From Aporrectodea caliginosa (lineage: Eukaryota; Annelida; Clitellata; Crassiclitellata; Lumbricidae), in NCBI GenBank assembly GCA_020284085.1, contig JACEVL010000807.1, forward strand, positions 1,556,001 to 1,620,000: 64,000 nt of DNA. Direction: 5' to 3'. A model generated the notes under the pieces. That model did no database searches. It was not told the origin of the DNA and worked only from the letters and a program-made list of their open reading frames with translations. Shown piece by piece: positions 36,601 to 48,300 of the stretch (its first letter is position 1; every line of letters begins with the position of its first letter). Both the position numbers and the translations under genes were made by a program.

Positions 36601-38716
36601 TTCTATATATTGTACTGCTCGCATGCAGACTAGTTGAATCACTGAATTAAACCCAATATAAAACAGAATTCAAAACATCTTTAAAAATTTCTAAGCCATT
36701 AACAACAAAAATGTTCTTGAAAATGGTCTCTGGCTTCATTGCGCAAAACACCAACCGAGTGTTTTGTTGCACTACATCATCGTAGTTTAAGTAAGTGCTT
36801 CCCAAACTTTTCAGTGTCAAGGACCGCAGGAATGAACTATTTGCAGGAATTAACTATTCAGTGTCACGGACTGGCAGAAATTTTCCCACTGCAAGAGGAC
36901 TGGTGCCTAATTTATGCATTATTTCTGTTTTTTATCACCTACAATAAATTCCTCAAATATGAATATAAAATTGATTTAAATGCATATTTCGCCAATGACA
37001 TCAATTGACGAATTTCATCAATTAAGAGGAGCATAACTCTCATGCATGTTTAGCCAATTCTATGACTTTATTGCCCTTTAAATGCTAGCCTAATAAGTTT
37101 GTTATGGCTTTTTAAAATATAACAGCCATTGATTCTGAGACAATTTGACCATTTGCTTTCACTTTGCAAAACGGCAACTGAGGGCTCGTGGACCGGCACC
37201 ATTCTGTGGACCACTCTGGGAAGCACTGGTTTAAGTAACATGCTTACCTATACTTTCTATATTCTGTCTAACCTGTTGGAGTTTGTTAAAGCGGTGAACT
37301 TCATCAATGAACAGAACGGTTTTTCTTTTAAATGAAGACTTCTCGTTCTTTGCAATCTGGACAGCTTCCTTTATGTCAGCAATTCCAGACATCGTAGCGG
37401 ACATTTGGACAAACCGCCAACAAGGCAATTTACGACAATGCTGGGCAACAATTTTTGCCAAGGTTGTCTGGAAAAACAATATTTCTTAAGTTAAACTGAT
37501 TTTGAAATATAAGTACGTGAATAATCTCAAGTTGAAGGTTTCATGCAATGAGTCAAACCAGAATAAAACAGAAGCATTTTCAAAGCAGTAATATGAATTA
37601 GTCTCTAGATATAATATTAGATTATAACCTGCTACAATTCTTTTACTTTGGTAAAAATATTAACATTTTGAAAGCAATACACTAATAATTGTTATGAAAT
37701 AATTTAATGTTTTAAAAATATGTTTGTCACTTTTTAGTAATTTTTTACAGGAAGTGCTTTCCGAGTTTCACTAACAGCTGTTTGTAACATCAGCTTTGAT
37801 AACTCATATGGTGTCCTTTAGATACAGATATAAACCACATAATTATGAAAAATTCTGTTAAAACAATAGAAAGCAATTAAGCTGTCATCACCTTTCCACA
37901 ACCGGGCGGACCCCACAGTATCATCGAAGGAAACGTTTCCGATTCTAAAAGCCTTCTAAGCATTGTGTTATTTCCAACAACCTGTTCCTGCCCTACGAAT
38001 TTGTCAAAAGACAATGGTCTCATCTTTTCGGCAAGTGGTTGCATCACACTGCAACCACTGCCTGAATTCACATTCTGAGGGTTCATTTTCATAGACTGTT
38101 TTGCATCGAGAATCTCATTTCCAACCGATTCCATAAACTTTGAATTTAAACCACCAGGTTCCTTGGCATTAGTCTGCAGTTTTGGTCGTTTTGAATTAAC
38201 ACTTTTAGGTGTGGTCAGGCTGTCTTCATGCTCTAAATCAAAACTACTTTTTTGTTTTCTTGATTGTTGCGACATAGAAGGCTGATTATCCGTAGAAGAA
38301 TGGTGTATACTTTTAGGCGTAACAACTTTGCCTGACTGACCACCTTTTGTCTGCGTTGCAGTCACTTTAGGAGCTTTAAGAAAACTCCACGCATCTTTCT
38401 TTGATTCCAATTCACCATCATGATCTTTCACATCTTTAGTTACATTAAGATGACTATCATCTTTAGTTACATTAAGATGACTATCATTGGTAGTTGACTG
38501 ACAGAGACAGTCAACACTTGAGTCAACTGGTTTGATTTCATTCTCGGACAGATCTGATGAAGGAACTTCAAATGACGCCTCAAATTCATCATCATCTCCT
38601 AGATCTATATTATTCAAACATTCGTTCACATGAGCATTAATGATAGATTCACCAAAATATTTGGCACACACAGGACACATAACACTGTTTAAAACGTCTT
38701 TACTTCCAGGCTCCAT
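30656..38716 (-). CDS. WRNIP1: WRNIP1, UBZ4-AAA+ ATPase (one expected exon not found)
   Basis: WRNIP1 (yeast Mgs1, bacterial MgsA/RarA) is a nuclear AAA+ ATPase that binds ubiquitin and protects stalled replication forks. Seven exons on the - strand join in phase: 38716-37892, 37467-37273, 36347-36118, 35524-35325, 32205-32126, 31689-31524 and 30774-30656. They give 604 residues; human has 665. The UBZ4 zinc finger (ligands C14, C17, H29, C33) is followed by a low-complexity linker. The AAA+ core has Walker A GPPGCGK/TT split by intron 1, Walker [13 protein letters not shown] and sensor-1 [10 protein letters not shown]. The C-terminus reads [22 protein letters not shown], then [10 protein letters not shown] and EYLPKEL. 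The roughly 52 residues that should lie between YDRLG and LADVH, covering HKSMRGSD to FASEDIG in human, are not encoded in the intron searched. The start ATG at 38716 is preceded by an in-frame TTG frame only. Confidence 0.9.
31047..31125 (+). repeat. Dispersed repeat 'AGTAAGTAAG..TATTCTTTAATG' family
   Basis: Related copies start near 31047, 35530, 38915 and 42113. They share a start of AGTAAG units, then a TATTCTTTAAT-like word. The 31047 and 35530 copies also share CCAATTGCTA and ATTTTGGTGYACA. It is probably a SINE or LINE 3' part; its class was not determined. Confidence 0.6.
32527..32974. mobile_element. TIR element copy A in a WRNIP1 intron
   Basis: The left end GTGACGCCAGGAGTCAAAAC and the inverted right end GTGACCCCAGGGGTCAAAAA match at most positions over about 22 bp. 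Element length is about 448 bp with no coding capacity. Copy B (33199-33651) shows similar internal sequence throughout. This is a MITE-type family of unassigned class. Confidence 0.75.
33199..33651. mobile_element. TIR element copy B in a WRNIP1 intron
   Basis: It is collinear with copy A, sharing for example GCTTCAAAATACTTTT, GGATTACTACTTTGC and AAGCGACAAGCGA. Its right end is GGTTTTGACCACTGGCGTCAC. The left end is more decayed. The two copies have the same orientation, about 220 bp apart. Confidence 0.75.
33726..34711 (-). pseudogene. hAT-type transposase N-terminal fragment (TTF zinc finger)
   Basis: Read on the - strand from ATG 34711, the product begins [13 protein letters not shown]. 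After one frameshift at about 34420-34450 it continues to 33728. The second half has a TTF-type zinc-finger signature: [16 protein letters not shown], then [12 protein letters not shown] and SKYHEKC. This is found at the start of hAT-like/ZMYM-type transposases. [12 protein letters not shown] segment marks the start of the catalytic region, where homology stops. The RNase H-like and dimerisation domains are gone. It sits within a WRNIP1 intron, in the same orientation. Confidence 0.75.
35940..36110 (+). mobile_element. LINE ORF2 tail antisense to WRNIP1
   Basis: The + strand frame reads [19 protein letters not shown], then [14 protein letters not shown], the C-terminal signature of CR1/L2/Jockey-like ORF2. 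It stops about 10 bp short of the WRNIP1 exon-3 donor at 36117. Confidence 0.65.
38434..38487 (-). repeat. 27-bp tandem duplication in WRNIP1 exon 1
   Basis: Two identical 27-bp units (38434-38460 and 38461-38487) encode the nine-residue DSHLNVTKD twice in the linker between the UBZ finger and the AAA+ core. The reading frame is kept. Confidence 0.9.
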
Positions 38717-39159
38717 TGCCAGTATCTGCTCCAACGATCATAGGTCAAGAGAATGGATGACAAATTCTCAGTAACAAACTGCCATAATGGATCCTGTGTA
38801 AACACCAGAACATATAAACTTAAGTATCTTTTAGGTAATCCACAAGCATTTAGTTACTGAGCTCGTGCAATTAATGAACTAAGACTGCTGAACACATTTT
38901 CATAAAGTTGCAAAAAGTAAGTAAGAAAGTATATTGTTTATTAAACCGGTTGCAGAAGAGCTGCACTCAGGTGTGCAAACATCGTAGGACTAATACAAAA
39001 TCAACAGGAATGCAGCAATCTTCCTAAAAATGTTTTCCTCATATTGTTGTCTATAAGAGTCAGAACCTTGTTACGAGACCGTGGTCGGAGAGCATAGGTA
39101 GTTGATTTCTTTTATGGAAGCAGCTTATGTAAAACATGACCCGGGTTTTTACGAGTGTA

Positions 39160-39673
39160 GGACATTATCCCCCCGGACATTATCCCCCCGGACATTATCC
39201 CCCAGGGTAGGACATTATCCCCCCCAGTCTAAGATATAATCGTATAATATTCTTGCCGAAATGCAGGAAAATGATGAGAATAGTTGTTGGCCTAAATGGA
39301 AGTTTGATTTATAAGATGCTTAAGTGTTTCCGTAAATAGAAGCTGCATTGATTAATTTAAGTTTTTATTTAATTGAACCAAAGACTTGTTACTGTCAATC
39401 GGTTCTTCAGTTATTAAGTGAAGACTTGTTAGTGTCATATAAATTTTAAGTGAACACGTGTCTTAAGTTATATACATATATACTTATATATATATATCCA
39501 TATATATCTATATATATATATATAGGATAACATATGTACATGTATATATAAATACATTATATGTACATATACATATATTTACACAGAGGGGGGGGATAAT
39601 GTCCGGGGATAATGTCCTACGCAAAATCGGGGGGGATAATGTCCGGGGGATAATGTCCGGGGGGATAATGTCC
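39160..39673. mobile_element. Fold-back element with GGACATTATCCCCCC arms
   Basis: The left arm (39160-39226) has four copies of GGACATTATCC followed by C runs. The right arm (about 39588-39673) has five inverted copies (GGATAATGTCC). The central 360 bp is AT-rich, with a (TATA)n stretch. The tandem-repeat arms in inverted orientation are typical of fold-back elements. No coding capacity is present. Confidence 0.75.
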
Positions 39674-40169
39674 GTTCCCCGTTTTTACAACAGCTGTGAA
39701 GAGACCGGGGAGGTGCAGCAACCGGGTCATCCCACTTCTGATGGATTGGACCTGGGACTATTATTACTGAATAATAATAATCATAGTCCCAGATTAGACC
39801 CTGCTTTTCTAGCAATATTTCTTTTACGTTTTGCCGCTACTTTCTTAAGTTTCCGAAATGTGATCAAAAGTTTAAAGCACTTGACCTTTCGTAAATTTCG
39901 TGTACAAATGTTTGTAAATTCACTGATTTGAGGTCTAGCCTTCGTTAATGCCGATTCTTCCGCATGGAGCACTTTTATAGTTGCCGCATTTTTTACATGT
40001 CACCTGCACAGTATAGCGAAGTAAAAACAGTAAAGTATAATCCGCGCTTGGGAGGATGCGTTCTCTGAAATTATGCCGCAATATAATACACGACACCACG
40101 TTATAATAATAATAATAATAATTAATATACTACATTATCATATAAATAAACTTCCTTATAATTATGAAA

Positions 40170-40583
40170 GGCACTGGCTACGGTACCGTCCGGACGGTAC
40201 CGTTATTTCTTTTCTACGGTACCGTCCGCAAATAATCTATGGCCGATTGCACATATCTATGGCGTGAAAGCTTAACCATCAATAGCGCAGTAGTTAAGAG
40301 ATGAACGAAACTAACCCTAAACCCTAACCGACCCTCACGACGCCTAATTTGACACTAAACGACCACACGAATACTAACCTGGCCCTAACCGACCCTCAAG
40401 TTGTCGGCCATAGAAAAATTCGACGCGAAGACAACAACTTAACGTGACATACAGGCTTTTGCCAATATTTATTTCAACCGGATGTACACGCCATAGATAT
40501 GTGCAATCGCCCATAGATTATTTGCGGACGGTACCGTAGAAAAGAAATAACGGTACCGTCCGGACGGTACCGTAGCCAGTTCG
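40170..40583. mobile_element. Long-TIR MULE-like element with 9-bp target duplication
   Basis: About 95 bp at each end are inverted copies: CTGGCTACGGTACCGTCCGG at the left and CCGGACGGTACCGTAGCCAG at the right, continuing through GCAAATAATCTATGG. ATTATGAAA directly flanks both sides (40161-40169 and 40584-40592). Nine-base duplications plus long TIRs fit Mutator-like elements. The 225-bp interior has CCCTAAACCCTAACCGACCC words and no ORF. Confidence 0.85.
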
Positions 40584-41847
40584 ATTATGAAATTACATTA
40601 CTATACCGAAGATGCACAACCTAGATACAACGTGCTTTTCTTAACTGTAAACAGACTGAAATATTATAGCGCAATTATAACGAGTATAAACACTCGTAAA
40701 TTTTATATTACGTTACTCGAAACAACGCGTTAATGGATCCGATTATCTATAAAATATATAAAATACTTTTATTTTCACTGTTAAGACTACCATATGGCTA
40801 TTCCTATTTTAACAAGTGATTTTTGCACCAAATTTCAATCAGTCAGCAAGGTGGAGTCTTATTTTGCACTTTGACCTCATAAGTTGAAAACATTTTATCT
40901 AATAATTATTTAATATATCTAAATTATAATTTCAGTATATCTGTTTACATAATTAATTTTAAAATACTTTAAGGCGTATTTTGTTTTAGGAAACAAATTT
41001 CTTGAGTTTTCGCGAATGAGTCACGCAGTGGCGTTGATAGGGCGAGAGTTCATTTCATGGTGCAGACTAACATGTCTGGCATGTTAGTCTGATAATTTTC
41101 TTTATTGTTTGCCAAGTTAATTGTTGTATTTCTTCCGTAAATCCTGCTGCTGGTTAATATTTGTGAGACGAATATCGTACAATCGAGAGTTTAGCCGAAG
41201 GTAAAGTATGAGATGGGGTTGTTTCATTCTTGGCATGGTGCTCTGATTGTTCAGCTGTTCAAACTTCAGCTGTTCCAACATATGCTCGTCGTAGTAGTTT
41301 CGCCCTCCTCCTTTATCCAGGCTTGGGACTGGCATTGCCAAAAAAAGCAGTGGCGGAGTTCATCTGCTCATAGTGTTCGTCTTGGATTTGCATGGGGTGT
41401 AGTCAGTGTGAACCTCACTTGAACAAGTTTTTTGGTATGACGGGAAAAGTGAAGCTAACAATACATGGTAGTTCATAACTTATTGTGACTTCTTTCGGAC
41501 CACCCCAGGGCTCCAGAATTCAGTAGATTCCCCCCCCCTGAAATCGGGAACAGCAAATTAATTGCCTGGTGTTATGTATCTTTGTATGTATGTGTGTATG
41601 TTTGATGTATGTGAATAGCGTGCTGCTTCCGCGAAAACTTATTCTGCAGCGGAATATTTTTCACATTTTATCTAAAAACGACTCTAACCCTGACCCTAAC
41701 CGACACTCACGACGCATAACCTGACCCTAGCCAACCCTCACGACGCCAATATATAGGAAGTAACGTCTTGAGCAAGGATAAATCCTCTGCGAAAGGTTTG
41801 TACTATCCACAAGTCAGCCATTTTAAGATGTTTTCAAGTTGCATGTG

Positions 41848-41871
41848 CGGCGCATGCGTGACGCATGCGCA
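41848..41871. promoter_or_regulatory. Paired GCGCATGC motifs (NRF1-like)
   Basis: CGGCGCATGCGTGACGCATG and the following CGCA give two overlapping matches to the GCGCATGCGC-type NRF1 consensus, about 500 bp upstream of the Staufen ATG. A role in Staufen transcription is inferred only. Confidence 0.3.
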
Positions 41872-42354
41872 AAAGGTTACAGCCGCAGAAGTAAAATTTT
41901 CGTTTATATTGTGGCGGTATCTTCCGCCGCAGAAGATTTATCCATGTGGATATGTATATTGGCATCGTTTATGGACCGGTCAAAGCCAATGAAAAACACC
42001 CAACAGATCTAAAATTGCACGACTGTAAGCTTCTTGTGAGCTGATGTCTTTACACCCAGCGTACAGTCATGCAGTCGTACAAGGACACATTTATAACATC
42101 CACACTTACACTAGTAAGTAAGTAAGTATATTCTTTAATGAAAAGCACTAAACAAACAACACTGTACATGGGAAGCTCAATACATTCAAACAAACAAAGA
42201 AAACTTGTGATTTTAATATTTTATAGTATTTACCTACTTTTGTTTTTTTACCATTGTTTCTGACAGTTAAAGATACATCAACGCAGAAGAGCTTAAGCGA
42301 CACGCTACTGATAAATTACTGTTACTTCGTATTACGTTACAATTGACGAGCAGA

Positions 42355-45300
42355 ATGTACGGAAGTCCTCAGATGTATAGCCAAGCCCCGAGGTCGTCCT
42401 TTCCGTTTGGCATATCAAACAGAACAGGTACTTGGACTTTGAGTTTGTTTAACATGTTTTACTTGGTTTCTGTTGAGGTTATTTTGAGATTGGTAACATG
42501 AGTGCTTTCCTACTTCAGTTCTATTGCTTAAGACAATTTCATGAAGTTTATGGAGTTTTTTGTGCAGCCTGACACCTGCTGAGGATAATCCTCATTTGTA
42601 AGAAGTAAAGAATTGTAGACATTAATTCTTGTGTCGGCTCCCTTGTAACAGCTTTGTTACGGTGCCTTAGAACTTTTCTGTGCTATTGTTGTTGTGATTG
42701 GTAGCCAAAGTTGGTTTTCTTGTACTAATTCAAAACTCTGTTACTTAACCCTTTAACGACGAGCTGCCTATGATTTCCCATACATTTAGTACACGCTCGT
42801 CGGTAAAGGGTTAACAAGTTTCCGCAGATAAAGAATTGAAGGCATCGATTAAGAAGCAAAGTGGGGCTTGGCAGTAGACAGTCATTGCAGTTACTTACTT
42901 TTACTTAGTTACAATGATGACATCTTTTGTGTGTCTGTAGGAATGATTCCTCGAGGTGGCTATAATAATCGTTTCTTCCGGCGTCCGCAGACCTTCATGG
43001 ATGGGCAGCAGCAGCAGCAGCAAGGACCGGTTCTACAGTCCACGGCGACTTACCAGAACATCGGCGGCCAATCATCGTCTGCCGAGATGTTTTCCTCTGT
43101 GGCCACAGCTGAACCTCAGTTTCAAGCTACCACCAGCCTGGTTGCTGACACCACTGGCACAGCGAGTGTTGTCTCCAACCTTCAGAATGGCGCTGATGGT
43201 GGCGAGGCCATGACTAACGACTCCGTGAAGGATAACAATGAACAGCAAATAATGGCAAACATAAAAGAGAAGACTCCCATGTGCCTTGTTAATGAGCTGG
43301 CCCGTTTTAATAAGGTTAGACTTGGTGTGCGTTTCTATTATGGTAGAGTGCTTAGGATTGTCACAGAACTAGAATTCTACATACTAGTTTATTGAAACGG
43401 TAAGTTGACAAACCGCAACTTAGCACTAAAGAAAATAAGTCCGTAGGCCAGGGATGGTGAACCTATGGCATACGTTGAAAGTGGCGCACGCTCTAATGTT
43501 TTGGGCATGTGGAATTTGGAGCATCCCCAAAATTTGAAACTTAGAAATACAAAATCACTATTAATTCTAAAACCATCTTTGAAATAGTGTCTGTCTTTTA
43601 ATTCATTTTTTGTTACACTTTGTCAATTAAAACCTACATGAGAAAACAATTATATACCGCAAAATTCCGAGGGGCACCCGACAGTATTTTGTACAACGTT
43701 TTAGCGGCATATTCACCATTCCTGCCTTAGGCAATACATATATGATCGAAGTTATTGTCAGTTAATTTTTTTTGTCCACTTGTAATAATTACTCTCTGGA
43801 CCTTAAAAATTTACTTCAATGTTTTTAAAAAGTAAATTAGACTGAACGAAGAACTCTTTAAGGTTGCTGCACTTTAATCAAGAATATATGTTCTTGATAT
43901 AATAACTTGTTTTTAATCATGCAGTCTGTGCCAGCTTGGATAATTTTGTATATAGCTAATTACTGGTCATGTATATGTAATTTATGTATTATGCAAACTT
44001 CAGTTGTCTTCAAAACAATTTGTTTGGTCAAGTTTAAAAAACAAAAAAGCTCAAGTTTTGAATGCACTTCAGAAGGTTAGAAGGTCTAGACTGAATCCCG
44101 TTTGACGGCCTTGTTTTTCCCTCCGAATTTTCCTTAAGATTTGTAAGAAATGCTGTTTGCTTCAGATACAACACCAGTACACGTTAACGGACGAACAAGG
44201 ACCAGCTCATAAGAAGGTGTTTTTTGTGAAACTGAAGCTTGGGGAGGAGGAGTTTGCTGCAACTGGACAGAGCATCAAGAAGGCTCAGCATGCTGCAGCA
44301 AAGATCGCTCTGGAGCAAACCAAGTATCGGAAGCCGCCTCCGAAATCGCATCGACCTGGCACTAACAGTGAGCATCTGCTGTTGCTTTGCATTCTGTGCC
44401 TGCTTGCATCAGCTTATCTGAGCGGGCGGTTGGTTGTCTGACATTTTGTGAGAACTCTCGTAAGACTTATGGCATTTTATGAGAGCTGGTTTTTTAACCT
44501 CTTTTCTGCAGTGGTATTTCTGCCGCACTTTGTTATATTGACGGGCACCTAGTGTTTTCTGCTGATGTTCTTCTTCTGGTACATCATTAAAGATTAAACC
44601 AAGTGGTGATTGAGTACAGCGAAAGTCAAATTGTCCAGAACAAGTGATGAAACGGTCTTAACTATAGGCTTAACTAGAATCCTAAATACACACGGTCATT
44701 TGTACTTTCCAGTGACGTTAGCTGTTTTGGTTGATGAAAGACGAAAAGCACGTAATCTCGTTTTAAAAACCTGCAGATTACTGGAGAAACTGATTTCTAT
44801 TGGAATTGTGTTCCATACTAGGGTGCCGTAGGAGTGATCCACAGAGACTAGGGTAAGATGGCACTTGTGTCAGTTGACACTCTGATTGGGTGTTTGGTTT
44901 GGTTTCTTTCTGGCATGCATGTAGAGCCAGAGAATCCGAGTGTGACTCCAACCGTGGAGTTGAATGCACTGGCGATGAAGAGAGGGGAGTCGGCTTCATA
45001 TCACCCAATCGAACGCCCTCGACCTGTCTACTATCCTATGTCAACGTACAACTTTCGTGGTATTTACAACCAACGGTAGGTCTTTTCAGTCTTATCTTTT
45101 GTTACGGAAGTCTTTTCTGAGTAAATAAAATTTTCAGGAAGTGGTTTTGTATAGTTCAGATGTTGTCAACTATTGCTTGGGTGATTTAATGTTTATTTTT
45201 TTGTACTTTTTATGCTTAGAAGTTGTGGATACATGCTACAGTCTGTTCCTTAGTATTTTTATGTTGATGACACGTGGCTGAGCAAAATGGCATAATTAAA

Positions 45301-48300
45301 TTTTGTGCTCATTGACATAAGTCATTTTTCAGCAGTAGTCCTTTTTAACTGCAGTTTTGTAATACTTGCATACTAGTGATTACTATAGTTTCTGTTGGAG
45401 AGATTCTTGAGGTATTTCATGAGCTGGTCTTTATTGTACAAGTTAAGTGAAGCTGTGAGGAGCTGTGAACATTTACATAGTAGTATAGAATTTTTCATTG
45501 AAAAAATTGTATTTATTGTATTTTATTTGGCATTTATATAGGTCCTCTCAGTGGGGAAAAATATGTCTCTTTATGGTATGCATGTTCGTGCTGAGAGCGC
45601 TTCTGAATGAATTGTTCATCTTATGCAGGGCATTGTATGATAAAAATGGTATTAAATTTCAAGTGGTGTTGTTTTGTGTTTGATAGATACGCGTATCCTC
45701 GGCCTGCGAACAGGTTCTGCATATTGTTGAAGGTGGGTCCGAGGGAGTTCATTGGTGAGGGTGCTACACTGCAGGCTGCCAGGCACCAAGCTGCCAGCCT
45801 GGCATTGAAAACCCTGCATGAGCTGCCTCTTCCTCAAGCTGCATCCAAGGTGAAAACAAAAGACAACAGTGACTCGACTGATAGTTCAACTGAAGGTTAG
45901 AACAGAGAACTTTCTGTTTCAATAAAGGCTCAGATGATGAATGTAGTGGTGTACTAACATGTGTATGTTTGTCACCAGCAATATCATAATTGTAATTGTA
46001 CTTTTATATAGCTCCTCTACAGGAAAACTGCTCAGAGGTGCTCCTAACCTTATGATGTAAGTCCACATTCAAAGAGAGTTGTTTTTGAATCACTGGTGAA
46101 ATAGAAACAGAGAAAGAACAAGATGCTGACATTGCAGGTGGCATGGTAGTCTCTTCCAGATGAACTTTCCATCATTCCCATCTTTCCCAAGCCCCATATA
46201 TTATACCCCTGGATGTTGCTTTAATTCAATGGAATATGCTTAGCTATATGCCTTGGACTCTACAGTGCTACTTTTGTCAGCCTTGTCAAATACTTTGCTG
46301 TCTTAAATCTTGCAGATCTCAAGATGGTGTTCAATACCCTGAAAATTGTTTATTATTCCAGCATCTTTGTTAACTGTTGATTTCTGTGCATTAATCTATT
46401 CATTTTCCAATTCATTCATATTGGTTTTGGCAAAGTTCATTGTTACAACCCCATTGCACATGCTTGCAACCATTAGTTTTTGTACAGTGCTGCAAGAGAA
46501 GGTCCTAGTTCAATTTAGAAATATTTTGTGTTATTTTTGTCTACCTTATTTTAAAATCTGTTGTGTTTTGTTTCAGATGAGGAGAGCAAAGATGCCCTTA
46601 AGTCGGCAATAAGTCTAGTCCACGAAATTGCGCTGAAGCGTAATTTTTCCGTAAACTTTGAGGTATATGATTCTTTAGTTACATATAGATGAACTTATGG
46701 AGTTGTATGCATTTAAGAATTTTCTAGGGTCTCTGTAAGCAAAGTTTAGTACAAGGAGTTCTGTAACTGGAACATTAATTTAAGTTAATGATTGCAGTTG
46801 ATAAACTGTTTAATTGAAACATTTATTTCTACACATGATAGCAGTTGATAAACATTCATGTTACTTAGGTTGAGTTGCAAGTTCAAGCATTTTTGCCTGT
46901 GAAGAATAAAAAATGTGGGTGCCAGAAAGCTGATAAATATAAATGTTCCTAAGACATGTTGTGACCATGATTGCCTGTCTGTGACCATTATTATTTGTCA
47001 ACACCTTGATCAGTTTCCTGATAAGTGTAACAATGCATTTAATTTCTATGTTGTGTTCATCTTGTATAGCTTAGGACTTTGTGATCTGTTCATCACTTCT
47101 GTTACAGTTTTGAGACTGAAAGTATTCTTTATATCAATGAGTTATTCAGTTCTAATAAATAGTCTTGAAAAATAGTATGTTATGTTGTATCTGACGAGGT
47201 TCGACTGTGACCATCTCTGGCCTAACATTGCAGTATCATGTGGGTGCCTGTGGTAGACGGCATCTGAACAGGTTTTAATTAATCTGGATATACAAGTTTT
47301 TATGGTGATGAACTTTGGAAATAATTATCGTTACATCTACGTTGCCAGGTGACTAAGGAATCTGGTCCTCCTCATCTGCGAAACTTCATCACTCGTTGCA
47401 CCTGTGGTCACCTGGCTGTTGAGGGTGATGGCAAGAGTAAGAAGCTGTCGAAGAAGACAGCAGCAGACCAGATGCTGGAGGAGCTCGGCAAACTGTCTCC
47501 GCTGCCTCCTCCTCCGGCTGACAAACCTAAACGAACTTTCACAAAACCGAAACAGAACAAAACACTGATCAAGGTTTGATTTCTTAGTATTTCAATTGAA
47601 GAGTAGCTGTTACTGTTTTACTGGTCAAACAGTTGGATCTTTGACAGTTCATGTGTATTTCAGTTCTTACAATGAAACCACTCGATGCACACTGAAGCAG
47701 CAGGTCTACAATACTGCAGTTATCGTATATGGACTTTTCACAAAATGGAATTTGTGCAAGTAGTTTGGTAAGACAGGATTAGACAATAAATCATTTATTA
47801 AAGCCCTCCATCAAAAGCAGTCATGAAAGGTAGAGTCCTAGGTTATATTGACTTTTGACAAGATGGAATTTGTGCAAGTAGTTTGATAAGACATTGTTAG
47901 GCAATAAATCATTTATTAAAGCCTATCAAACGCAGTCATCAGATGTAAAGTCCTTAGGATGACAATCTTTCAACTGAAGCTCTTTCTCCATTGGAAGTCC
48001 ACCAACTGGAAATTCGACAAAGAATTTGAGTAATCATTGATAGTTGGATTCAAACATCAGAGGTGAGAAGCTCTGGTGTGGCATTATCACCAGATTTCTG
48101 TAAAGTTACATGTGTATATGATTCTTTAGTTAACTGTACATATCTTCTATGCCATAAGTAATCTGGATGGTTAAAACACCCACATAGGGAACAGAAATTC
48201 TCAGTCATACAAGTTGGTACTTGTTATTGTAATTAGTAACTTCGATTGCGCCGGTGTCTAATGCACAAGACATCAACACCAAAACCAAGCCGTCATCAAG

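Larger units (their letters stand above)
38717..42354. other. Divergent intergenic region, WRNIP1 / Staufen
   Basis: The two genes are head to head, 3.6 kb apart. The region holds a dispersed repeat (38915), a fold-back element (39160-39673), a long-TIR element (40170-40583), CCCTAA-like words near 41685-41740 and GCGCATGC motifs near 41850. No coding exon was seen. Confidence 0.6.
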
